NCBI GenBank assembly: GCA_002633005.1
Contig: NMRA01000082.1
Coordinates: 650,759 to 714,758 of the forward strand
DNA length: 64,000 nt
Direction: 5' to 3'
Origin: Phoronis australis
Taxonomy: Eukaryota > Phoronida > Phoronidae
Shown: piece by piece, positions 1 through 13,800 of the stretch
How the letters are laid out: each line of letters starts with the position of its first letter
Numbering within the stretch: position 1 is the stretch's first letter
The notes under the pieces: generated by a model
Seen by the model: only the letters and a program-made list of their open reading frames with translations
Database searches by the model: none
What the model was told of the DNA's origin: nothing
Made by a program: the position numbers and the translations under genes

Positions 1-1702
1 GTTTGGCCTCTATTAGTGAGGTGAAGCCATCCTCTCGTTTTCGGATGGATTCGAGGTACTTTGCACCATCTAGTGGCCATTTTTGCTGTTTTCGAGTCTG
101 TTTTCTGGCATCCGCCGTTCTATCAACCAAACCGTTCTGGGAATGATTTTGAAAGTTGGCGTTGAGAAGATGACTGACGATGCTTTTCCAATGATGTCGA
201 CAAATGTGGCGCCTCCTAGTGGTAGTTTTGTTTGTTTTTGCGCCAATGGCTGTATCACTAAACGCTCTACATTATCTTCATTGAATTTTGCTGGTGCATT
301 TATATGAAGTTGACAACAGCGGATGACAACTTTTGGACGGATCGGGCTGCCGGTGTGCTCCCTAGTGCCAATTTTAGTTTTTTACGCTTATAGCCTCTTA
401 GTGGCAATTTCATTTTTTTCATTTTCCTCTGTTTTCTCAGAAGTTCCTTAACGGATTTTTATGAGATTTGGTTAATAACTTTGACGATACATACAAGTAT
501 TCCGATGGATTCGATATACTTTGTGCCATCTAGTTGCAATTTTTATATTCCACGTAAAAACCCCTAGAAGCACAACGTTAGCGATGCATTCGTGCGCGCA
601 TTTCAACGCTCTTCGTGGCTCTTGTTATATTTGATTTTTTTTTAAGTTTTAAGTAGCAAATGTGAATAGCAGAAGTGATCACTAAAGATTTTAATTTTGA
701 AAACCGTATAAGAAATGTGATTTTTACAGCTTAAATCTTTTGTAAAATTTTGTCATATTATGAATCACATTAATTCTATTTTTTAAACAACATAATTGTC
801 CCAATTATGTAACCACCACTCAGCGGTTGGATTTTGGGACAGGTCAAGTGTCACCGTACACGTTTTGGCATGTGGTGTTCTCGTATTTTTCCATACATGG
901 TGATATGTTGCGAAGACTTCTGTGGTCGTACGTTTTCTCTATTGTTAGCGTCTACGGAACACAGTTTTTGGGTCGCTATATGAAACTGTTTTGTATGACA
1001 GTATCTTACACTGAAATCCGTCTAAGCTACGACTGAAAGTTAGCCAGCTACGGCTGGGACCGAGGTTGGCGTTTTGGTACCAAAGTGTACATGTACGACA
1101 AGGTTTACCGTGAACTGATGGGGAACACATTTCGTTCATGTTTTTGTCCGTAAACAATATTACATTGAAACTCGTTTGATATCAAATCCAGAACCTACAG
1201 ATAACGAAGCGACAAGGCATTGAGACTTACTGGTACACATGAAATCGTATTTTTCAGCTAAGTTCCTCGGAAGCTAAGACTTATGAGTTGTGCGCATAAT
1301 GCAACTAAACCTCCGAAAGAGACTTTCATGACCAAGATAATTTTGAAGTCGTATTTCATACTCCGCCTCGTTTAGTTTAGTTTGCGCATTTGTACTACAG
1401 GACGAAAACATAGTTTGTAATATCCCTTTTGTAAAAACCTCTTAATTTATGTTTAAGTTAAGACTGAAGACCAAAATCCAACTGTGTGTTCATGAGACGG
1501 TCTTTTCTGAAATTTTGTCTTCGATCTTAACATAGCCCTAATTTCGGTCTTACCTTAGGCAATTTGTTTTCACGAACCAGGCCCCGGATGTGAGCACGTT
1601 AGGTGCAAGTGTAAAAGTTGGTTCATTAGCTATTAAGTGATATGATTTGAATTTACTAATCCAATGTTTACCATTTTCTCCATTTATCTGTTCTTTTTGC
1701 AG
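1..1702. other. Upstream of first recognised exon; short repeats only
   Basis: No exon was recognised. A block of about 45 nt at 41-87 (GATGGATTCGAGGTACTTTG, CACCATCTAGTGGC) recurs at 496-547, and the word CTAGTGGCAATTTT or variants appears near 213, 358, 398 and 525. The rest is AT-rich. It is probably an intron or the 5' flank of gene 1. Confidence 0.4.
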
Positions 1703-1855
1703 CGCCTAAAGTCACAGTGTCGTTCTACATTAAGTGTAAAATACCGCTTTCCACTCAGTCTCAAGTTTATAAGTATATCGCCAAAACCGTGCGGGACAAA
1801 CTCGGCGTGTCCGAAGAAAGAATTATTGAGATGAAGTCTACTGCACAAGGAGAGC
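1703..1855 (+). CDS. Gene 1 exon: SEA-like module 1, first half
   Basis: The acceptor follows a pyrimidine-rich tract ending TTTTTGCAG and the donor is GTATGT. The 153-nt exon is phase 1-1. The product begins PKVTVSFYIKCKIP (a beta strand with a central Cys), followed by an amphipathic helix around VYKYIAKTVRDKLGV and a second strand around IIEMKST. Exons at 3756 and 6430 have the same pattern (strand, Cys, helix, strand), so it is a repeated module. It matches the start of a SEA/ferredoxin-like fold. The family call rests on topology, not a search. Confidence 0.72.
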
Positions 1856-4800
1856 GTATGTCGGTTTCTAAACACAACTTCGTGTTTCTAAAGATAACAT
1901 TCGATCTAGTTCACTCTGTTCCGTTAAAGTACAGTCCGTCTATATCATGACATTTCTATCTGAACAATCGTAATTAATAACCCGCAACAATGACATGAGT
2001 TTACAGGAGTAAAAAACATTTAAATATTTGTAGTTTCCTTGGTCACGTTTGTCCTCCTAAAGCCGACGAAATTATCTCCCAAGAAAACAAGTGACGCCCT
2101 TCGTGAATGGAATTCACATGTCTACAAGGGAATTGTTAAGGTAGTTGATGATGACGGAAATGTCGTCTGCACTATTCTCAAGCAAGAGGTAATCGTTGAT
2201 CCGACCACGACCACCGTTCCCGCTATTATAGATAAACGTGAGTAGAGCCTGACACTGGAAATAAAAGATACCGCCCAAAATTGGTAACTGCATTTAATCT
2301 CATGTTTTGTTAAGTCTAAAAGTGAGAACAGGCAGAGATATGAGACATAGCCAGTTACTGCTCACTTGCCTGTTTTTCTCACACTTCCGCTTGGTGCGCC
2401 ATTATTTCAGACTAAAACCTCAGTCCAACGTCGGGCGCGGGTAACAACGTTATTCTGGAAGTGTCTTAAACGTCAATGACGTAACAAAACTGATTGAGAC
2501 GTATGTTCTTTATATGCTACAAACAGTCATCTAATGTTCACCTACTACCAGTATCAATCTTGTTGAAAAATAGGGTCACTGCCGCATGTTGCTAAAACTA
2601 ATGACATTTACAACCGAGTTGGTTTATCTCGGGTATGAAGAATTGCGCACAGATGATGCTAGTATCAAATGCTTTTGGCACTCCGCAGAACACAAATTGT
2701 GCATTGGACTATCTTGCCCATACTTTGATAGCCTTAGCGGGTTCACGTACATTGTATACGTTGTATGTACTCAGTCTGCTTATATTTGCGACGGAATTCA
2801 AATGGGATGACATTATGCTGCTTATGACAGGTTTCAACATTTCCTAAAATATCTGAGAGTTGAAGTGACTGCTTTCCCTCACACCTACATGTATTTACTC
2901 GTCCTAACTTGTCGTAAAATCAAATGATAAACCGCTCTAGAAAGCGCATATATAACTTTATTAATTATTTACAGTGAGTGGCACGGGATTTGTTGGGATA
3001 CATGTGTTATACGCACAGATTGGGCTTGCCCATTGAGTGCTTACTTTGAACGATTCAAATCACTTCATTTTGCTGCGAAGTGGATGGTGGTGAAAATGAG
3101 GTGACGTTGCTTCATTTGGCATCGATACAAATTTTTGTTACTAATTATGGTGGACACCTTGCAGAATCAGGCACGGATGGGTTAAAGTCATTGTCTACCT
3201 GTGTTGCCAAAGATTTGATTTGTGTAATTTGTTATTATCGTTTATTAAATAGTGTACTCTGAATAATGGCATTAGCGAGATGGAGACGCTCACTGAGCTA
3301 TGCTTTTGTTTCCACACGGTCCTATCATCTTGGGCAACGTGGACGTAAAGCGCATGCTCGTTAATGGTTGTCCCTGAAGGATCGTCTCTGAAGGGTTTTC
3401 TGAAACAAGCAGTTGTGCGGATTATTCCCACCCAGAAACAATAAAATGGTTAGTCAACCGAAGAGGCGCTGCCCTCTGACGGAACTAAGCGGATTTGAAT
3501 GTCTGCGCGTGAATAGTAAAGGGAGAGCTTCAAGACATATTGCATTGTCTATGCTGTAGCACGGCCTAGTTCAAACACATGATGTTAATGGCGCATCTTC
3601 ATCCTTCAGAAACCATGAATTTTTAGAGTGATATCATGAAAATGTTAAAGTCATAACCATTGATTAAAATATTGTGTAAACATCTCTTTTTGAATGAAAG
3701 AGCGTTGGAATGTTTAAAGACTTGTATTGAAAGTCGGGTATTGTTTCTCGTGTAGTTTCCAAGATTAAGGCCAGGTTCACATTGAAATGCACGATTTCCG
3801 GAACACAAGAACTGAAAGGACATGTCGAGGACTCACTAGCTCGTGTTCCTGACTTTCCAAGATCGAGAATGGAAAATATCGAGATAGTAAAAAAAGTTGA
3901 CGGTATGCCTATATCTCACTGTATTTTCTCATTCATTTCATTAAATGGAATTGTGAGTTTCATTTTACGGCGTCGTTTTTTTTGCATTTTGTTAACATGG
4001 CTACGTGGCTGTTTCTGTCTCGAATTGTTTGAAATGCAGCGCACTTTAAAGTCTCGCTGGACCTTATCTGCACTCAGAGATGTTAACGGCCATTCTGCTG
4101 CAATCCTACATATTAAACTAGACACCTACGAATCCATGGCTTTTAACATCTCGGTGAAAGAATAAAATTTATGAAAGCAGAAACTTGTGAAAATTTAGAA
4201 TTTTGAATTTAAATTACCTTGACTTCAATTGGGTCTCGTAACCACGTGCCTATTTATTAAATCTTTAGTAAAAACAGAGATACATGTACATTAATACCAA
4301 AACAACGATATCAATCAAGACCGAATTTCTTTTTATATTAATGTTTAAGATGAAATTTCAAAAGCGATGTTACTGCTTTCTATATTGTTATTTTTGATTT
4401 CTTTCATCGACATAAAAAGCATGCTCTACTTGATTGCCGCTCATGCAAAAGTTGAAAATTATAGAACAATTCGTAACAAAGTATTGGGGAACTGCAATAA
4501 AGAATATTACATTGAAGTTCCATATACGTTCGGTCTGCCATTTCTGAAACACGATGTTTCGAAGTCAGTCAAATGTGCACATTGTTTAGGCTTCTATCTA
4601 ACCTTAATGATAGTCGTTTTGTTGTTACGAAAAACTCTTTTTAAAATGTGGTTTGGTGATTTTTTCTTTTGGTACAGTGCACCTAATTGTCGTGGTTATT
4701 CTTCCACCTACGGCTTCGTCAACAAAAAAGTCGAGTGAAATATTGAAGACCTTGAGATGCATGTTATTCAACGAAGAATTGAAAATTACAAATGGTGACA

Positions 4801-7800
4801 CCGAGCTCTGTACCACAGATTCAACAAACCCGACACTAACGGTTTTACCTGTTGGGCCAGACCCAACCAACGTTAAAGTAGGTCAGTCGTGCGCATGCGT
4901 GTTTTGGTTTTGTACATCAGTACTCAATAGTTGAAAAACAGAGTTGATATAAAGGAACATGCGCCCGCTTCAAGAAAATGGCTAAAGCTCATGTTTGACT
5001 TAAGTGTAAAATTTGTCTCAATTTCGAATGTTTGACTCTTCCACTTCCGGTAACCTCATTAAAGTTAGGACAGAACTTAAGTCAAAAAGTTATGGCAAAT
5101 TTGAGATTTATTTCTTGAAAGGGACTTGAGGCGAATTAACGTTTGATCGTCGATTTAGCTGACATTTAAGATTTGTCTTAGCTAAGTCGTTTTTCTTGGA
5201 ACTACTGGAAATGCAAACAATGGAATAGTAAACTAAATTAAAATAACACCATGGCGTCCCGGATACATGCACACACCCAGCCTAAAAATGGGGGCTCGAA
5301 TGTTTAAGAATGTGGACCTATTACTAAAATTAAAATGCTGTGTTCAGGGCTATGAATTGTGCATTCGCCAAATTTTTGTAGATCATGAATTTTTATTGCA
5401 CTTTGGTCTCAATTTCTACTTTTTTCGGGGACCTTTTTGCCCACTTCGTGAAAAGGAGGGCCCATTCAAGCTCCTTGAGCCCCCCACTGGTTGCGAACAT
5501 GAGATGCGAAATTTTGTTGCTAGGGATGGTCACTATTACAATTATATTTAACTCATGAGAATTCCTAATCAGTGTCATGAAAAAGTCACACATTGTTGCG
5601 AAGTCTGTTATATACTATTAAAGGGGAAACTTTAATACACATTGCTGCGTAGTAATAACACGACTCCAAAGTAAATCTGATGGAGCGTGAATTCTCCACC
5701 GTCGTTACTCTGTGAAAAAAAACAAGTCTGCCAGACAAAAGTGACAGTTCTAACTTGTGCAAGATTCCGTGGAAAGTGACCATAGTCACCACACGCCGAG
5801 TGTTCAAAAGTGAACGTGACTCGAGACAAATGCGGTAATTACATGTACCCTATCACGTCGTGCACTCCACGGAGGTATGAAAATAGAAGTTGCCTTCTGC
5901 TGACATCACCCTCAACGCATTGAATCGTTACTTTGAGTCGCAATGATTTCGATGTTCTTGTTGGTAATCCTATGACAACCTATGGCCAAATTTGTCTTTT
6001 ATTTTACCCTCTTAAACGATGGTAAAACAGCTTTATCAACGCAGAAAACTTACGTGCCCTATGCAAGGTCAGTTTAAATGTAGGAATTCATAGGACAATT
6101 AACGATTTCTGCATGCTGATGTACCTTACATGAAGCTCAGTCACGAGTCGGGAATTGTGTTATGTCAGAATCGGTTTCACTTGATTCAGTTTCCCTGCAC
6201 ACGTCGGTTTAGTGGAATCGATCGCTTTCGTCTAGGGAGCGCAGACCCTTTTAAGCCGTCTGAATGCCTTGCAAGACGGGAATCAACCAAATTCTGTGAA
6301 TAATGAACCCAGTTGATCAACTAGCTAGACAGATGGTATCTTTGACCGTGACCGAAGTGGCTATATTGGGTATTGACAAAATGACAAGTGGGCTAAGAAA
6401 TGTGACTTGATATCGGTGATCCATTTCAGGGAATGATAACAAGGTGACAATTTCCATTAAATGTGACACTACAACGTTTGTCAACAAAGAAGAGCTTGCC
6501 AAAAATGCGCTTTTAGACGTCTTACAAGTAGAGTTGGAGAGGATAACAAACTTGGTGATGGAGCAAAGAGGCGACAGTAAGAAAGTACTCAATTTTGAAT
6601 TGCTTCACTGGCTTTTGTCTGAAATACTCAACCAGATATCATATTATGCCTCCACACCTGCAAACCTTGAGTTCATGCAATTATTTTTCTTTGTATTGCG
6701 TAGACGTGCAGTTCACGCTTCTGAAGGGCTGTGAGTAGTAGCCACCTAGTGGCGATTTCAGATTTTGGAATCCGGGTCTTTTCTACCAAAGAAAGTGAGT
6801 TGTCTGTCTGCATCTTAGCAGTGGTCTTGCGGGCTTTATTAAACCTAAGGCCACGTCCGCTTTTTGGATAACACGCTTACGTTCTTATCGTACTCCTCTA
6901 CCTTGGTATCTTTCAAATCTCTTGATAAATTGTTTCTGAAATTTAGAAGCGCCATGCTTAGGCGATGGCTCGTGACAATACGGACGATGTTGAACTATTT
7001 ACTCCCATGTTTTACGACAGGTGCTGTTCTGGAATTCACGCTCCGCCCCCCGACGGCAACGTCATCAAAGCCGAGCCTTGAAGCGCTGAAATGGCTGGAA
7101 ACCGTGGTGAAGGAAGAGGCTTTCATCATCAAAAACAATGGCGGAAAACGAATGTGCATCGGAAAAGACATGTTTGTTAACCCTAGTAGGCTAGTTTTTC
7201 TCATAATTCATGCGTAGGGTTTGCAACAAGCGATAGTTGCTAACGAAACAACATTTTATTCCGATTAAAGCTGTCCCATGAAAAGTTGAACCATGTAGTT
7301 ATAGCATTGTTTTAGTTTTGCTTTTTTCAAACGTGTGTGTATGCTTTCAAGGTTTCGATTGTATTTTTACCGGTTATTTAATCAAGTCTTTGTCTAGTTC
7401 GTTCATCCACTCAAGCCTGCATGAAACCTGCGAATGTTATTTTTCATGTTCCAGAAACTGAATGTCCAGACGGGATGTACGGTTTAGGGTGTAAAAACAA
7501 GTGCGACTGTGGACCGGGGCAACCATGCGACCAGCAAGGAAAATGTGCCCTCAGTAAGACAAAGTATATTACTTGAGTTACAACACTGCTCACTGAACTA
7601 GGCAAACAACGAAATTATGTACGAGTAAGCCGGGTTGTCTGTAACCCAATAATTGCCATGTAAATTAACAGTAGCTTGTTTTCTCCTGTTCTTTTTTAAG
7701 AGATAAAATGTCCCGACAAAACTTTTGGCGAAAAATGCAAATATAGATGCGAGTGCACCGACACGACGGCTGTGTGTCCACCTGGCATACTCCGCTGTAA

Positions 7801-10800
7801 ATCAAGGTGCAAAGAAACAACAGAGAAATCGTGCAAGGTCACGTGCGCTGGTGGGCGTTACGGCGAGGACTGTGCAACCCTCTGCGACTGCAAGATGACA
7901 ATTGCTTGTGTTGATGGAAAATGTACAAAAGGTGGGCCTGTGGTAAAATGATGAGACACGGAGCATGTTAATTTGTCATGGCTTTCCGTAACCGAGTTAA
8001 ATGTTGCTTCGTGAATGGTTTTTAGTTTACCATGTAGTGATATGTCAATCTGTTTTTGTTAAAGCATGTAACTTTGATGATTAATGTAAGTGGCCAGTAA
8101 CCAAAAGAAGACGAAATATTTTTAATTGCATTGTATTATTTAAATGTGTATAAAATCTCTTTCGCGATATCGACGCACGTTATTAGCTCACATGACAAAC
8201 CCATTGACAAGGTGTTCTAACAATCAACGGAACAAGAAGTCTGGTACTTTACTTCCTGCCTTCAAATAAGAAGGCGTTCACCTAGCCGATCATAGTATAT
8301 TGTACATTCTCGCCCTTTTCAATCCGTTTGTAGACAAAGTGTGTGAAAAACCAAAGAAGTATGGCGTAGATTGTGATTTGGACTGTCAGTGTGCAGAAGG
8401 CAGTTCATGTAGCCGTGCTGAGGGTTTGTGCGACAAGTGCAAACCGCTGAGATACGGAAAGGACTGCGGGAATGAATGTGGTTGTCTTAAGGCCAGTCAG
8501 TGTGATGGTACCAGCGGCAATTGTAAAGGAATTTGCCTACGAGGCCTATGGGGACTCGACTGCAAGAACGAATGCTATTGTGAACACTGTAATCCTATGA
8601 CTGGCAAGTGTGAGGGCGACTGCCCGGATGGGCGCTACGGTCCTCGATGTGACAAGGAGTGTCATTGCAAAGACCAAAAAACTTGCACTGCATCCGAAGG
8701 TTGTAAAGGATGCGATTTCGGATACAGAGGACTCCACTGCAATCTAAAGTGTTTCTGTAAAGATATGAGCTCGTGCTCGCAGTACGACAAGTGTCCACAC
8801 TGCCCGACCGGTCACTATGGACTAACGTGTGAACACACATGTGACGGCTGTGTGGGAGAGGACTGTGACAGATACACTGGAGAGTGCAAGCGTGGCTGCA
8901 AGCCCGAAAGATGGGGGCCAGGCTGCAAAAACAAGTGTGCATGTCGACTTCCGGGTTCGTGCAATTCAGTCGACGGGCATTGTCCCAGCGGCTGCCAGAA
9001 GGGTAGGACAGGCCCGGCTTGCAACACCACATGCAACTGTGAAAAGGACGAGTATTGTATTGACAATACGTGTGACTTCCAATGCCCTAAGTACCACTTC
9101 GGACACGACTGTAGGAATGTGAGCCACTGTCCACCTGGAGACACTTACGATGTTTACACTGGACGATGCACAATGGGTGTTTGCGACATCGGTTACTACG
9201 GTCCCACATGTACCTCTAGATGCCATTGTAAGGATAAGCGATGTAAGCCAACAGGCGAGTGTTTAGACGGTGTCTGTGCTAAGGGTTGGTACGGACCGTC
9301 TTGTGACCAACGGTGTAACTGCATTAATATTGCCAAGTGCGACGCTACGACTGGAGCGTGCGAAACATGTCCCGTCGGCTGGTATGGTATGGATTGCAGT
9401 AAACAATGCTTCTGTCATGAAAGTGTAGCTTGCGACCGCCATACAGGGTTCTGCCCAAAAGGATGTCCGCCACTGCGCTTCGGATTGGCTTGTGATAAGA
9501 CATGCGCCTGTTATAATGGGGACAAGTGTGAACGTTTTTCTGGCACGTGCTGTAAGCTCTCGAATACCAACAGCGGGTGTTCTAAAGGTGAGACGTTTAT
9601 GAGCTAGTTTGAAGTTAAACATTTACAATCCTCATGTTAAACATGTAGATCTACGGTACACTACTCCAAAATATTACATGGTTACGCAACATGAGTCGTG
9701 ACATGTACATGTATCATCGTACTCGAAACATATTGTCGTCTTGGCGGCAATATGTGGTCAGTGCTGTCGTCAACGTTAGCACCTGTTGCCGCCTTGTTGA
9801 CAACATGAGTCGGATGCACAGTGAATACCAACACATATTGTCGCACCTAACCATCTAGGCTACTTACAAGAGATTTTGGTGTATAGACTGATTCAGAATT
9901 ACATGAACCCTAAGAAAATTGTAAATTTTTGGAAACTGGAATATTTGGGATAGTGAAGACCTGTTTCTCTCCTTCCAGTTTTCGATAACCCCCTGCTCGA
10001 ATTCTGGATAGGCATTTCGGAATTCCCCACGTCTTCACCTAGGCCTATTCGCAGTATTGCGTAGACCAAGATGTACACAGCTATGTATGTTTGATGAACG
10101 AAAACACTTTCCAGGGCTACAATAAGAGTCATCAAGATATTATAGCATCCTTTGCCGCACTTTACACATATTTTAACTCCCTGCTACGACAGTATTCTGC
10201 CGCATGTGTAAACAAGCCACGGTTGTATTATGTCTTCACAGACATACACTGTAGTTTCATAAACTACACAAATATCACCAGCGTGTAGCATATGAGATAT
10301 ATACCTTAACTTATCAAAAGTTATTGGTATAAATGAAGTTCCACTCTGACGGAACATTTTAGTTTAAAAAATGACACACTAGATATTAAAGTGGCTTGAT
10401 TTTAAAATTGCATTACTTACCCCCCTCCCCCCTTCGAAAGATAACCCTGTTTCGTGAACGCCATGGGCTCGGGGTATACGTTTTGCACTTGAAATCGAAC
10501 TTGATATTGTTTTTGAAATGTCGTACAACTCCCCGTTTGTGCGAAACCAAGGTGAATGTCCACTTTTCTCTGCTCTTCTAAATTAATTCTTATATTTACG
10601 AGTGTATAGTTTTAGTCTCCAACTGGTGACCCCAGAAGTGGAGTTACAAAATCTAATAAAAAATGTAGCTTTCGAGTTCACATCTCAATTGATACGTGTA
10701 ACGTTGTGGATGGGGTCATTGAGTGCAAGGCACGGATATGCAGCTATACAACTGAACTAAAATGGACTCGAGTATTGCAAAATAGACACTCATCTTGAAT

Positions 10801-13800
10801 GCGCACTGAAGTAAAGGACATAAAGTATCAACAATAATTTCGAGTTGGATTTCAAATACACACATCAGATTCCAGTGCACCGTTGCATGAAACAATAAAA
10901 AGCAGGAATTTAACTAAATTCATTAATTTTTTTCATGTATTTGTGACGTTTTTCACTCACAAATGTAATCTTGTTCTGTCATTTTACCTTGGTTACGAGT
11001 CGGTCTTTGACTTATTACATTTTTAAATAAATATCGATTTTCATTGAACTAAGCGCTCAGATTTCACAGGGAGTTAGTCCTTGGAATAGGCTTGCTGCAT
11101 AAAATGATCTCCACTGATGTTAATATGGAGAATTCAAGGTATTGTTCACTCTCAATGTGCATTGAAGGAAAAAACGGCTTAGTAACGAAACTAAAACGAC
11201 GTAAGGAGGGACAGAGTTGCTGCTTTCAGAAGACAGTCCACAAGCACGCAGTAGATTTAGGGAACTTATAGTGGAGTCTTGCGACTGTTTCATGTAACCG
11301 GACTCAGGGTCTTAGCTTACGTGTATATGGAATGGAATGGCTTGTGATAGTCTGAACAGCACCCGCACTAGTGGCTGTGAAGTTATGTGTCATCACTCTT
11401 GTTATGTATATTTGTAATAGCGTTCATAGCAAAACAGCACAATGGCAAGGCCGTAATAAGAGCACTTACTATTGGGGTGAAGGCAAACTATCTCAAAAGG
11501 ATATTTATGTGTATACAACCTACATATACTGCAGGTTTTCAAAGTTTTTCAAGTTTGGAAAGTCCCACTTTGACTGAACTCTTTATCCAAAGTGTTTATT
11601 TCCGGGCCCATTTTTCTTTATTTTCCTAAATTAAACGTAAGTTATTGCGTGTGTCACACTCCTTACACTCCCTTTAAGTCATGACCCTCAGCGATACGGC
11701 CAGTGCAATACAAAACGTCTCAACTTGTTAACAATAATTACATTTCAGAACCAGTTTGCACAATCAAGGACGCGTACGGCCCAAATTGTGACAAGAAATC
11801 GAATTGTCAAGGTAATTTCAACCTTTTGAGTGGCGAATGCAGCACGTGCAAGACTGGTTACTACGGGTTTGCGTGTGAGAACCAGTGCCACTGTAAAGGT
11901 AATACTGGGTGTTCGGGCGACGGAAATCGCTGCCCCTCAGGATGCGACGCTGGCTGGTTTGGGTTTCACTGTGAAAAACCGTGTCACTGTAATAAGAAGG
12001 CACCTTGTGAGAAAGGTAAATGTAAAACAGGGTGTGAGGCTGGATGGTGGGGCTATTCATGCGATCGACCCTGCAATTGTGAAGCGGGTGTTTGCAACCA
12101 AATTACGGGTAACTGCAATGGTGAATGTATGACAGGGAAATTCGGATACAACTGCGATCAGCAGTGTTTCTGCCCAGGCCCAGGAAGATGCGATCGCAAG
12201 ACAGGTAAATGCTCCGGTGGCGTGTGCCCAACCAATAGGTTTGGTTACGGTTGTCAAAAACAGTGTCATTGCCTGCCCGGCAGTAAGTGCATCAAAGGCT
12301 ACTGCGAGAAAGGATGCGACAAGGGCTGGAGCGGACCGTACTGTCAAACTGAGTGCTATTGTCTAGACGGCAATTGCAACAGGGAGAAGTGTGGACAATG
12401 TTTGCCTGGGAGATTTGGACCTCGATGTGAAACTAAGTGTAGCTGCGCGGGGAAGTGCAACGAGTTAACCAACGAATGCGAAAAGTGTCCCCCCGGGAGA
12501 TGGGGACTCGACTGTCAACGTGAGTGTCATTGTAGGTCAGCTGCTCCTTGCGACAGGCTCAGCGGCAAATGCCCGGATGATTGCGAACACGGGTATTTCG
12601 GATACGCGTGCGATCAAAACTGTCACTGCAGGAATGACGAAAAATGCGACCAGTTCAGCGGTGAGTGTCTCAATGGAGTCTGCGAAAACGGCTACTACGG
12701 TCTAGGTTGTCAGGATAAATGTAACTGCGCGCGACCATGTGACCAGAAAACGGGACAGTGCAATGACGAGTGTATTTTCAGACGTTACGGCGACACTTGC
12801 AAGAACGAGAGTAACTGTTCAGGCCCTTTCGACCGCATCACGGGAAAGTGCACGACTGTGTGCCGACCTGGATGGTACGGATACAACTGCGCACAAAAGT
12901 GCAGTTGCGATGAGGAGACTGTAGGGTACTGTCATCCTGCCACAGGAGAGTGTAGTAACGGCTGTCCACCAACCTACTACGGCTACAACTGCAAAAACCG
13001 CTGTTACTGCCTTGACAACAATGGTCGCTGCCCACGAGACACGGGGGAGTGTAGCAAATGTTTGATCGGTTGGTTTGGGCCTCGCTGTGGCAAGAGATGC
13101 CATTGTGACAAAGGCGAGGCCTGTCCACAAGGAACATGTCCCGGTCCTTGCCACGTGGGATGGAGAGGAGAGGGCTGTTCAGAACGTAAGTTGTTGAGCT
13201 TTTAAACCAAAAGCAACGTGAACATTTAATGACAGCATTGTTTGAAGGGCCGTGACATTACCCAGTACTTTACAAACGTTTTTTTTTCTAGTTTGTTCTA
13301 CGCTGAAAACAAATGCCAGGACTCTCTAGGTCTTGCTCTGGTGGGTTATGTAACAAATAGCACTTCAAAGCGGTAATTAAATTTAGTCGAACCCTCTTGA
13401 CGTGGTTGACCAAACGCTTTACGACTTTAGATCCCCTCACTTACTTGCTTGAGTGCATCGGAGAATCGCGCCCACCTTCTGACTGGTTTTGAAATTTAAT
13501 TTAGACGCTTCGGCTGCTTAGCAGAGACCGGATGAAGTAATTTAGGTAAACTGATATTACTTAATATTTCTTATTATTCACACAGGTAAGTGTCATTGAT
13601 GTTACATTTTCAGCTTTGATGGCTGTATTTAAGGAGATGGAATGATTGCATTACGTTCAGGTACTCTTTGCGATGATCAATATGCTGCCTTTTTTGGAAG
13701 TATTGATGCCCAAGCGCTGCAACCAGATATCACGTGTTTTGCCTACAGAGATCCTCACTTTAGGGTTTTGCTTGCTCTATAGTTAGAGTACATGTGCTAA

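Noticed and set aside
4367-4738. Open frame starting with a signal-peptide-like MLLLSILLFLISFI
   Set aside because: It lies in the intron between the halves of SEA-like module 2, has no phase 1 donor after the hydrophobic part, and overlaps the true exon at 4678 in another frame.
8595-9032. 145-codon minus-strand open frame rich in Cys/Ser
   Set aside because: It is antisense to the giant EGF exon; the codon bias of cysteine-rich repeats leaves long antisense frames.
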